DNA of 64,000 nucleotides from Lucifuga dentata (lineage: Eukaryota > Chordata > Actinopteri > Ophidiiformes > Bythitidae), in the NCBI GenBank assembly GCA_014773175.1, contig VXCM01000466.1, positions 198,588-262,587 of the forward strand. Direction: 5' to 3'. The number at the start of each line of letters is the position of its first letter. Positions within the stretch are counted from its first letter, which is position 1. The notes beneath the pieces were generated by a model, which did not search any database, was not told where the DNA came from, and was given only the letters and a program-made list of their open reading frames with translations. Of this stretch, positions 11,691-21,814 are shown in pieces. A program made the position numbers and the translations under genes.

Positions 11691-12784
11691 GTCTTGGCAT
11701 CTCTATGAGTCTCTGGGATCTGCAAGGCTTTTCTCAAGACGTTCTGGCCAGGGTTTAAACTGGAAGCCCACTTGTAGGTTTTGTGTTAATACTTCCATTA
11801 TTAAATGATTTTAACTTAATGGCAAGATTCTTCTCAGGTGTCTGCATACGTCAGCAGAGAGAACAAGACTAAATAAAAAAAGAGGAATTTAAAATGTACC
11901 TTGATACAGCTGATCATTTTGCTTTAACTGTACATGCCATATGGCCTAAACTGCATAAGGAGAAGGGAAAATGTTTTGTAAACACATTATCATTGGCTGG
12001 TTTCATTGTTATTATTAATTTCATGTGTCACATTGACTTCTTTTTGTTACTTTTTAGCAAAGTCTAAAAAAAAAAAAAGCCCAATTAAAGGTCACATTTC
12101 ATCTGAAAGTGCACTGAAACATTTTAGTCATACCTGTATATTGTATAAGTGTATTTCCAACAAATTATTCATTTTATCTGGAAAGTAATCAAAACCAATT
12201 AGACACACAGCATTTATAATTTGTCATATACTAATTAGTATATAAATTTCGGTAGATTGCTTTGTGAATTGTTTTGGACTCAAAACTTGGGATTTGAGTT
12301 TGTATGTTCAGTTCGACGACCAAAAAGTTCAAGTACGAATTCAAACGAGTTGAAACAGAATGACTTGGTCCCACGTCTGTCAGTCACCAAATTGAGTATC
12401 GAGATATCATCGTGGCTTTAACTGAAAGATAAGAACACAGCAAGGATTTCCGCCCCATGATGGTGCGTTTACGGACCACAGATCCCACCAGTATGTGAAA
12501 AGCTATAAAACCGGTTGCTACTACGGAAGAGGTGCTACTGCTGCTTTAAAATACCACCACTCACTGCCACGACTGCCGTCCACGTTGATGTGAGAACCCT
12601 GCTTGGACGTGATAATCCGCTCCGCTTTCCACGTCCCCGCGGCTCGGATCGTGTCTAGCTCGTTCTCCAGCACCGCTCTGGCTTCAGCGACAGCGGCGTA
12701 GCTCCGGTTTATGAGCGTGACCGACGGCCGCAGGATCCCCTGCACCGGTTTCAATAAAGTCCGAGCAGCTGTTCTCAGAGACAT
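2636..12784 (-). CDS. gcat: gcat, glycine C-acetyltransferase (2-amino-3-ketobutyrate CoA ligase), mitochondrial
   Basis: This PLP enzyme of the mitochondrial threonine-degradation route converts 2-amino-3-ketobutyrate and CoA into glycine and acetyl-CoA. There are nine coding exons (complement): 12565-12784, 10788-10918, 10584-10685, 9850-9996, 9296-9450, 6987-7069, 6617-6788, 3841-3962, 2636-2787. All have GT-AG borders and matching phases, giving 1284 nt and 427 residues (human 419). Residues 1 to about 35 are Arg-rich and lack acidic residues, as in a mitochondrial presequence. Then follow [17 protein letters not shown], the aminotransferase signature [10 protein letters not shown] (Asp239, His242), and [10 protein letters not shown] with the PLP-binding lysine at about 273. 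The end, [20 protein letters not shown], matches the family. Introns hold a Rex1 LINE, a SINE, an L1-like tail and several TTAA elements. No broken exon was seen. Confidence 0.95.
3032..3603. mobile_element. TTAA-flanked inverted-repeat element, copy 1
   Basis: Starts CTAA-AAGGACCATACTGGTGA and ends CACCGGTATGGTCCT-TTAA in a gcat intron. The two ends are inverted copies of each other. It belongs to the family described under the findings. No ORF of note. Confidence 0.75.
4399..5174. mobile_element. TTAA-flanked inverted-repeat element, copy 2 (with an internal insertion)
   Basis: TTAA-AGGACCATACC at the left and ATGTTTCT-TTAA at the right, about 776 bases. It is longer than its relatives because of extra DNA at about 4470-4680, including a short ATTC repeat at 4648-4670. 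It lies in the last large gcat intron region. Confidence 0.7.
5973..6562 (+). mobile_element. 5'-truncated L1/Tx1-like LINE with poly(A) tail and target-site duplication
   Basis: The translated end [19 protein letters not shown]...[12 protein letters not shown] is typical of the last residues of L1/Tx1-like ORF2. An AT-rich 3' UTR holding an internal near-duplicate follows, then AATAAA and an A-rich tail. The flanks 5954-5972 and 6563-6581 match at 17 of 19 bases (AAGAAACCTGACAGGTTTC versus AAGAAAGCTGACGGGTTTC), a convincing target-site duplication. It sits in the gcat intron between exons 7 and 8. Confidence 0.7.
7691..7870. mobile_element. TTAA-flanked element, copy 3 (one end only)
   Basis: Begins TTAA-AGGACCATACTGGTGAT and continues through the family's left-end motifs (CCAAAACATAAA, CACCCACCTTAAAATTCAATG), then stops. 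The right end is missing. Confidence 0.65.
8017..9270 (-). mobile_element. Rex1-like LINE, 5'-truncated, with (AATAG)n at its 3' end
   Basis: Read on the minus strand, this contains YADDMALI (reverse-transcriptase catalytic motif), INELIKWCKDSD, and a C-terminal part resembling [19 protein letters not shown]...SFIP, all characteristic of fish Rex1. The 3' end is followed by a pentanucleotide AATAG/ACTAG array at 8017-8200. Part of the RT domain is deleted and stops are present. It lies in the gcat intron between exons 5 and 6. Confidence 0.7.
10069..10435 (-). mobile_element. tRNA-headed SINE with target-site duplication
   Basis: On the minus strand the head reads GGTGGTGCAGTGGTTAGC (box A-like) followed by GGTTCGATTCC (box B), the pol III promoter of a tRNA-derived SINE. 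The body includes the widespread teleost text 'contents of title line'-type motif GGAGCCTATCC/GGGCGAGAGGCGG in antisense, and the tail is a short ATGG repeat. Flanks 10051-10068 and 10436-10453 match at 17 of 18 bases (TGCTTTTCCT-T/A-GTATTCA). It was inserted between gcat exons 3 and 4. Confidence 0.8.
11641..11687. repeat. (CA)n microsatellite
   Basis: About 23 uninterrupted CA units in the first gcat intron, next to a CT-rich stretch. Confidence 0.95.
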
Positions 12785-12960
12785 GGTGGTCCTGTTGGTG
12801 TTTTTCACACCACGAAGGCCAAAAGTACAGGATAATGCACAAATAAGGCGTGGCTACAGATACGTAACGTGGGTGGGCGTAGCACAGCGAACCAATCAGA
12901 GACCGGAGCGCCAAGCAGGTGGCTCGTTTGTCCAATTATATTCAAGAAAGTTTTTTCTCA
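12785..12960 (-). promoter_or_regulatory. gcat promoter region with an inverted CCAAT box
   Basis: Immediately upstream of the gcat ATG. It has a CCAAT pentamer at 12892-12896, GC-rich GGGTGGGCG, and TACGTAACGTGGG (CRE/E-box-like). No TATA box stands at a convincing distance. A housekeeping-type promoter is an inference. Confidence 0.35.
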
Positions 12961-13344
12961 GAAGTTCGAGGGCAACGTGGTACAAACCCCGTTTTCTCAA
13001 CTCATTTATTCAAAACTAACTTTAAACTCACAAGAGCTTTTTAAAAAACATTAATCTTCCTCTTAGTTATTTGTTGTATTCATATTTATATGTTTTACAC
13101 GTTACAATAGTCGTCCTTGTTGTTTTTACCTAATGAAATTATTTTACGGAGATTTTAATTTTTTCTATTATCCCTGTATTTGGAGATCTAATTTATTCTT
13201 TAAAAATACTTTTGTTTGTATAATTTTGGTTACTATTCATCTTATCAAATATTTTATCACCTTCAGTGTTTATTTTTCCTGAGTTGTTATCTGTGCATGC
13301 ATTGGTCTCAGTGGTTTCCATAGTGTGTCCACCCACTATTTTTT

Positions 13345-13493
13345 CCAGTCTATTTTACTTTTATAGCGTCTTCTAATGAACTGAAAGCAATGGCATAAAA
13401 AATTATTCTAATTTTAACCTCTCCAGAATGTTTTGAGAAATTGTTGTCATATATTGGGCTCAAACATGCAAAACTATTGGTGTGGTCCTTTAA
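13345..13493. mobile_element. TTAA-flanked element, copy 4 (right end only)
   Basis: Ends GGGCTCAAACATGCAAAACT...GGTCCT-TTAA, preceded by the internal motif AATGAACTGAAAGCAATGGC of the family. It lies between the gcat promoter and the tom1 3' end. The neighbouring 13494-14122 holds a poly(A/T) run with a single N at 13673 and the probable tom1 3' UTR. Confidence 0.65.
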
Positions 13494-14122
13494 CACACTG
13501 CTGACACTTAAACTGCCCTGCCGTCTTCAGATAAGAATGAGAAAAGGCAAATCCAGTTAACAGTTTGTTTAATATGACAGCACATCTGTCACGACTATCT
13601 GTAAGATTTGTTAAACTTCAAGTAAAGTGTCTTCACAAAGGAACGTTGAATGTACAAAAAAAAAAAAAAAAANAAAAAAAAAAAAAAAAAAATCTCATTT
13701 AGTTTTCAGATTTTCACATTAGCAACGATGTGAAGACGAGCATCAAACTATCCCAGTGTGGTAGCTGAGCTTCTCACGTACAGCGTCTGCTACTTTGACA
13801 GCAATGTGACCCATCATAATATTTGACTTTAATATACATCTCAGCATACTATAAAAGTTTTTTCTCTAACAATACTCCCTCCTTCAACAGCAGGAATGTA
13901 TGCATATAAAATGTGCAAATATTTGCATTCCAAATGTAGATAACCCTTCATAATGTCAAGTAAAAAAAAACAAGCGTGGTGTCTTCCTCCACCATTAGTT
14001 GCCGTTCTCATATCCATGTCTCGTGCCATTTAAACACTGATCAGGAAATTTCTCCTTTTCTCCGTTGTGAAGAGGATCTTCATAAGATTTCAATGAGCTC
14101 GTTTGGCAGGTTTAGTTGTAGC

Positions 14123-14861
14123 TTAAGACTGGGAGTGCTCAGCTTCCCGCGAGGCTTTCAGCGATGGTAGACGCTCAGCTGCTTTTGCTCTTTCTGCCAG
14201 AAATCTGTCAAACTCTGCAGACAGAGAGGAGAAGGATTGGATGTAATGAGGAAATTACTAAATGATACGTTAGCAGTAAGAATAATGGGATAAAGAAATT
14301 AAATGAACAAATAAAGACAGAGAATTGGCTGAGGATAACATGATCATAACAGATGATTCTCAGCCAATGAATGAAATGACTTGACAGACATGTATTCACG
14401 TTTAATGCAGTAATTACACACAGTGGCCATGTTATTAGGTAAACCTGTGTAATGCAATGTAATCCTACAGCCCTGAAGTAAGTGTATTTTATATTGCTGT
14501 AATTGTTTGCTTTATAGTGAGCACTGTTGCTTTCACAAGTCGACTTAAACATCAATACAGAATACAATACAGGTTTTGCTAAACACAGGGTTTTATGTCT
14601 GTAATGTATTAAAATAATCTTGTGCATTTTTTCTATTTTGTGCTTTTATAGTTTCAGACCTTTTCATATTTATATTGTATTTATTGGGCTCAAACATGCA
14701 AAATCATGAGGATGGTCCTTTAAGGACCCTCACCTTCACTGGTCACACCATCTGAATCATCAAAGTCATCATTCTGAAGAAAAATAGAAACAATATTTTA
14801 TTTTAAAATATGTCTTTCTAAATTACAGTAAAGTTAAACTCCAGTTACGTTCATCCTGAAT

Positions 14862-14892
<31 letters not shown>

Positions 14893-17800
14893 TTGTTATT
14901 CCCATCGAGATGATAGTGTCAAAATTTTGTCATGAATTGTAGATCTTAATTTAGCTTCACGGATCCAAAAACTAATTAGAAGAAAAATGCTCTGCTGAAT
15001 TTATGTTTGAAGAAGCAGAAGCAGCACTCCTCCAAACAGCCACATCCATTTATTACTGTTATATTTTATCTGTGAACATAACATCAAACATTGTTAAAGT
15101 ATCGTAGACAATTCCTACTTTTCAAGGTACAGCTGAATATACAAATGTGGATATAATTTGATTTAGTTATGGAGGTTTTTAAATCAACCAGCTACTCACC
15201 TCATCCTCCAGCGCCAGCCATTTCTCAATATCATCCATGATACTGGACTGGTTAATGGGAATCTAAGACAGAAAGAGAACATAAGCACAGGATGCTTAGT
15301 AGAGTGACTGATTAAAAAAATTAAAAAATTGTACCATCCACCCCAACCATGAAAAAAAAAAAAAAAACTACACTGAGAATGAAAAAAAATCCACCAGAAA
15401 AATCCATCTGTCAGACAAATGAGGAAAGATGCAGGAATGACAACAGCAAACCAAACTACAAAATGTCATGCTAATGATTGAGAAAAGGCGTAAGTGTAAC
15501 TCAGAGAACAATGATTCTCTTTATATTATACTTTATATTTATATCGTACTGAAAAACATACAAACCATTGTCTTTTATCTCTGGTGCCAGCAAACCCCCA
15601 AAATAAATCTGACCAAACAAAAGCCACCAAGACCACAGAAAAAGATAATCGCAACCTCATGATAAAACCGAGAGACAGAGGATGTAGGAAGAGAGAGTCA
15701 GGATGAAACCAGAAGGAAACATTTTGGATGGGATGATTACTGCACTAATTCATGAGACCCACCATTCCCTTTTTAATCATCCAATCTAACTTTGGTGATG
15801 AGCTGCGGGTGGAGGCTGGGCTGTCATCCTTCACGCACAGACAGAGAATTAGTTTAGGTGAAAAATAGCAAAACTAAGGACATGCTAAGGCAATAAATAT
15901 AGTTATGTACTCTACCAATGGCAGTTATTTAGCACTTAGACGTTAGGGCACGAGCAAATGGAAGGACAACAAATGATATTTCATCATTTGGTACATATTT
16001 CAGTTTCTTATTTTTAAGAAATTTTTGAGAACTTTCTTAAAACCTGTTTCTGTCCACATGGAGTGTTACATTTAGACTGATGAAGGAAAAATTAATCAAT
16101 TTTCATAAGATATATAAGCTTGAGACATTTCATAAATCCGACAAGTCATTTCCACATTTCATTTTTCCGGTGGCCCTAAAACTCACATCATAAGCGAGAG
16201 AAAATAAAACGTAACTGTTGGTTAAAAATCTCTTTTTTTATTTAACACTTGAACATAGCTATACTTACTGTTCCAGTGTTTTGTAATCTGCCATCCTGAG
16301 CTTGAGCAAAGCCGTCCACTGCCACGTCGCTGTGCTCGCTGAAACGCAGGACGTATACCGCAGTTAGCAGCCATGTGAGCAAAAAGAATAAGAAGGAATC
16401 AAACTTTTCCAATGATGGATTGAAAAAGACATTCCTGAAAGCTCACCAGGCTCTGTGACCTGTCCACCAGTAACTAATAGGCTTTGTTATTCAAACAGCA
16501 TTCCTTTTGGGAAATGTTATCAGTGTAAAAGACTGTGATTATGGTTTGTCTGTACCTCTGCCTTTGCTGAGACAGCGAGACATTCCTTTTCTGTGAAAAC
16601 GTGTCCAAGTCATCTGATTCACTTGTGCCTGCCAGAAAAACATCAGCAAGTAAGTGAATGTTTAGAAAGTGATGACATGTTTTAAAAAGAGACACACATG
16701 TAGCAAGAAAAAGTTTATGAATCCTTTGGAACTACCTGGATTAATTATATCTGCATTAACGTGTTACTTATAGCACGGAAGTCAAAATAATAGACAGACT
16801 AAACTAATCATGCATGAACACGAACAGTGCTTGTATTTAATAACTGGTAGAACCTCCTTTAGCAGCAATAACCTCCACCAAATGTTTCTAGCGCACTCCT
16901 CCCTACAAACTGTTTCATTTCAGTATTTCTGGGATTTCTCGAATGAACAGCCCCTCCGCAGCATCTATACTGGGTTAAAGGGCCATACCAGTGATTTTGT
17001 ATGTTTGAGCCCAATTAATACTACCTACAAACACTACAGGCCAGAAGTTTGAGGCCACTCCAGATTTATCATGACCAGACTGTGTAGCAAGTTTAGCAAG
17101 TTAATCCCAAAATGATCTGGGAGAAGGCAGACAGCAGCTATTGAATAGAATGTTAAAACACATAGGCAAGGGAGTTGGAACACAACTGGAGTGTCAGTGC
17201 ACTAATACAGACTGGGCATGCCTTCATTAAAAATAATTTCTTTAGCCATAGTGGCTACATAATGTCCTTGGTGACAAATTCTTCTTGAAAACTAATTAGT
17301 TACATTTATTTTATATATTTTTGTCATTTCCTGTGCAATAAATTGTAAAACAAACAGTGTATTGATGATTTTTTTTTTTAAATCTGGGGGTGGCCTCAAA
17401 CATCTGGGCTGTAGTGTACATGTTACATTACTGACAATTTTCCAAAACATAAAACCATATTTTAGGTTTCTTTTTTCTTTTTCAAATTTACTAATATTTC
17501 AAGAGCAATTACATAATACACACAAAGTCAAAAACTGTGAGTACTTACTAAGTCTGTCCATCTGTCTGGACACAGTGTCAGCTGTTGATTGGCTGAGACA
17601 GCTGTTGGTGGTACCAGACGCTACCTCTGATTGGTTGACAGACTCAGTTGTGAGACTGAGGTCTGCTGTGTTGACGTATGTGTGGCTCTGAGAGACAAAA
17701 CAGCAACATGAAAGTCTATCATAAACACATTTCATAACGTCGACGTTGAGTTGTGAAGTAATGAAAATAAATTAAATTATAACCAATATTTCACCTTCTG

Positions 17801-20800
17801 TGTTGTGTTTTGGTTGTTTGATGTCCGTCTGTCAAACCTTTAAACATAAACAAATATATATATATATATATATATTATCATCAAATGAAGAATAGCTGAA
17901 ATATTAATCTTAAAGGAGCATACCCGTGATGTTTGCACTCAATACATACCAAATACATACTACCTACATACATGTTACGTTACTGCCAACCATTTTCCAA
18001 AACACGATACTGTAAATATTAGAATTGTTTTTCCAGGCAGCTATTGGTTTCAGTTCATTACAATATGCTATTGAAATTATCCTGTAGGGAAATGAAACAT
18101 GTTTGAAACATCCCATCACAGCGAACAAAACATCGATTGAATGTTTTGTTAAAGTAAACATAATTTTATCATTTGAACAGGGAGCTACACAGAAAAAAAT
18201 GCATGTTTCCGCCAGGGAAAATAGTCCCAGGAGAAGACTGCTTTTACCAAGAAATTAAGAAAAACAACCATCCCTTCTACATTTGGATGTACGTGTTGGC
18301 AGGTGAAACATTGAGTTTAAGGTGTGTATATTATCTGAGCCTGAACAAAACTACAACACAGTTTTGGCAGTAATGTAATGTGTACTGGCGTTACTTATTG
18401 GGCTTCAACGATGCAAAAAATCACGATGTGCTCCTTTAATATGCAGTCATACCTGTGGTAGCGAGTAAAGGTGGTGTTCATCTCGTCATTCGTTGCCAGC
18501 AATTCTTCAATCAGCTTTTCTTCACTGAGCTGTGGTACGATTTTCAGTATCCTGTCTTGCATTTGCTTACACATGGTGTACAACTGCTAATGAGAGAATC
18601 AGAAAGAGAAGGGGGAGGTTGCATGCAACACAGACAGCGTGCAGTATGAGATCAGAAAGTGTCGGCGGTGTTACTCAAAATGAAGTTTAGAAAATATTGA
18701 CTGTACAATAATGGTTCTTAAGCACCACACCCTCCACTCTGTGGCAGAGTCAACAATCTATACTCAGCAGGTAGATATTATCGTAGTTTGCTGTTTGGTT
18801 GAAAGAGAAGGAAGAAGAACGAGCTCAGAATACGGCATGTCTGCTTCTGTTACAGCACATTAACACACAGTAACACACACAGCCCTCCACAAATATGGGT
18901 ATCTTTGGTAAATAAAAACAAAATGGGCCGTGAAAAAAAAAATCTTTATTGTTTATCTTCTTTTTCCTTTCATTCGAAATATTTAAAGAAATATAACATA
19001 TAATTGAAGTAAAATAATTGAAAGGAAAACGAAATTCTTATCATGAAAACACTTTTTTTCTCAAATCGGCCTGGTAGTGTCTGATTGTAAAAACCCAGCT
19101 GATGTCTGCAATTCTCCAGTTGGAGATTCTTTGGTCATGCTAACCTTCATCCTCACTGTGTGCAGGCTCAATATCGACAAACATCCTCTTCCAGGCTGAT
19201 TGAGAAAAATATTTGTTTCATGATAAGAATTTTTTTCCTTTCAATTATTTGACTTTAATTAAAGTACCATACCACCCATTTTGCATGTTTCAGCCTAATA
19301 TATGCAACTTTTTATACATGTTAAGTTACTGACAAGTGACAAAGGATAAAACCATATTTCAGCTTTCCTGATATTCTGCAAAATCTCTTAATCTTTCAAA
19401 ATCAAATATTCAAGTGATACACCCACCTTAAAAATATGTGTTTCTCCTGCTAGTTAGGCAGCCTTATGAAGTCACAGTCGTTTAAATTTTTTGTCAAATG
19501 CAGGTCTTCTTTTGGGACTATATTGCCCGGTGGAGACATATGTACATTCTTTCCACCTTTTTATTGTGCTTAAATGCTAAAATTACAAAACTTCAAAAAA
19601 ACCTGAATATACGTCTTGTTCGTAATGATGGATTACCTATCCGAAGAACATTTAAAGTATCAACAAGTTGATTTTAATAGCGTACCAGAATGAACTGAAA
19701 CCAATGGCGGTCTGGAAGGTAGGAAAAATTTTAACTCATTGTTCCAGTAGTATGCTTTGGGAAATGACTGTAAGTAACCTTACGTGTATGGAAATTGAAT
19801 GTATTAGGCTCAAACATGCAAGATGGGTGGTATGGTCCTTTAAAGGTTATATTTTTGTTAATATTTTGAATGAAAGGCTCAAGAGGATAAACATAAAGAC
19901 ATTTTTTTCACAGCTCATTTTTCTTTTACTTACCAAGTTTACCTGAATTTGTAGAGGGCACTGGCACTGTACATATGTGAATCCTGAGTCTCTCATACCT
20001 CCAGCAGCTCCATGTCTGCTTGTTTTGCTGTGGCTGGATCCAGATGACTCATCATGTCTGACATCACTGTCAAGTTGCTTCGAACCACTCCCAGCTCCGT
20101 CTTCAGCTTCTTCACCTGGAATATCAACAGCATTTACTCCTTACTCATTCCTTCATACTTGCTGCAAATGCAAATATTGATTTTCAGAAAGGGTGAAGAA
20201 ACGGGACAATATGAAAAGCGTAGGTGCAGTAGGTCCCATCACCTGGGAGGGAGTGAAGGCATTGCTTCCCTGCTGGTTCTGATTTGGCTCAGAGGCCTGC
20301 AGGAGGATGGGGGGAAGGTTGAGCGATAGGTGTGCAGCAGACAGAGTGACAACAGGCCCGTTCTCTTGTAAATTCTGCTAAGCAAGGCAGAGAATTGAGC
20401 AGAAAGAAAAGTTGAAAGAAGTGAAATTTAGTAGGAAGCTGGAAGAGCACATAAAGCAGGTGCAGCAGCCCCACCTGTACCTTTTTGGGGGGTTGGATGG
20501 GTGAGTATTTATCCACTTCAGACATTGGGAACTCGAGTCCTTTCCTTCGCAGATCTTCATACACAGACACCACACCCGTCAGGTCAGGTGAGCTGCGGAA
20601 TGCATCAGCCCATGCCTTGACAACAGAAAATCATAACTTAAAAGACCATTCTGGTGATTTTGCATGTTTAAGCTCAATAAAAACTCCATATTACATGACT
20701 GACAACCACTTTCAAAAACACATTTAATTTTCCTATTATTTTGCCAAATTCCCTAATTTTCAAAATCAAATGTTCAGGTGATACATCCACCTTAAATTTC

Positions 20801-21778
20801 AATGTTTTGCCTGCCAACACTTATGTTTGACTTTAGAAGGGGCGGCCGTTATTAATTTCTCTGTAAAAGCTGTCTTCTCCTGGGACTATATTCTCTGGTG
20901 GAGAAACAGATTTTCTTCCATGCAACTCTGTGTTGGACCGGTTAAATTAAGTTACTTCAACTGTGAATAATTACGTGTCTCAAGCATGTTTTGATCTTTA
21001 CAAGTTTGGAATCTACAAGTGGAATGAACTGAAACCAATGACTGTCTGGAAGGTATGAAAAATAATTCTAACAATTATTACTCCAGTGGTATGTTTTGGG
21101 AAATGCTTGTCAGTAATGTAACATGTATGAAGGGTTTTTTTTTTTTTTTTTTTTTTGGACTCAACCATGCAAAATCACTGGTAGGGTCCTTTAACATGAG
21201 ACAGGAAAGCAAGAGAAGACTCAAATTGTGCACAATGAAATAATTATTACATGATAATAATTGGATGTCACCTGTATGATGCTGAGCACTCTGTCATGCA
21301 GAATTACAGGAGGGTTGTTCCTTGGTATAATGGTTCGGACTAGGACCCCCTCTATAAAATCCCGAGTTGTCACCAGGATGTGAAACCTGTAGCCACAATT
21401 CTTCACACAGGTCTCCAATACCTGAACAGGACAGATTCAGTCAAGCAGACAAACAGACAAGATTATAGACGCAAAAAAGCCACAAAAGCAAGTTCTCATG
21501 GCCCCCATTGGCATCAGATTACATCCGAGACAGGTTGTTAATACTGACCTGATCATACAAGTATGCATAAAGTGAATGGGAGGTGGAAGTGAATTATGTG
21601 GAAAAACACTTACAGTTAGTGCCAGCATAACTTCCTTGAAGTTCTTGTTCCCAGCAATCCTTTTCTTTATGGCTCTGACTGCATCTCTGGGTCTGTAATC
21701 AGCATTTTCAATGGTCACAGGAATGTAACTACCAGAGGACTGGATTGTTACAGAAGCAGACAGATAAGACACACACAG

Positions 21779-21814
<36 letters not shown>

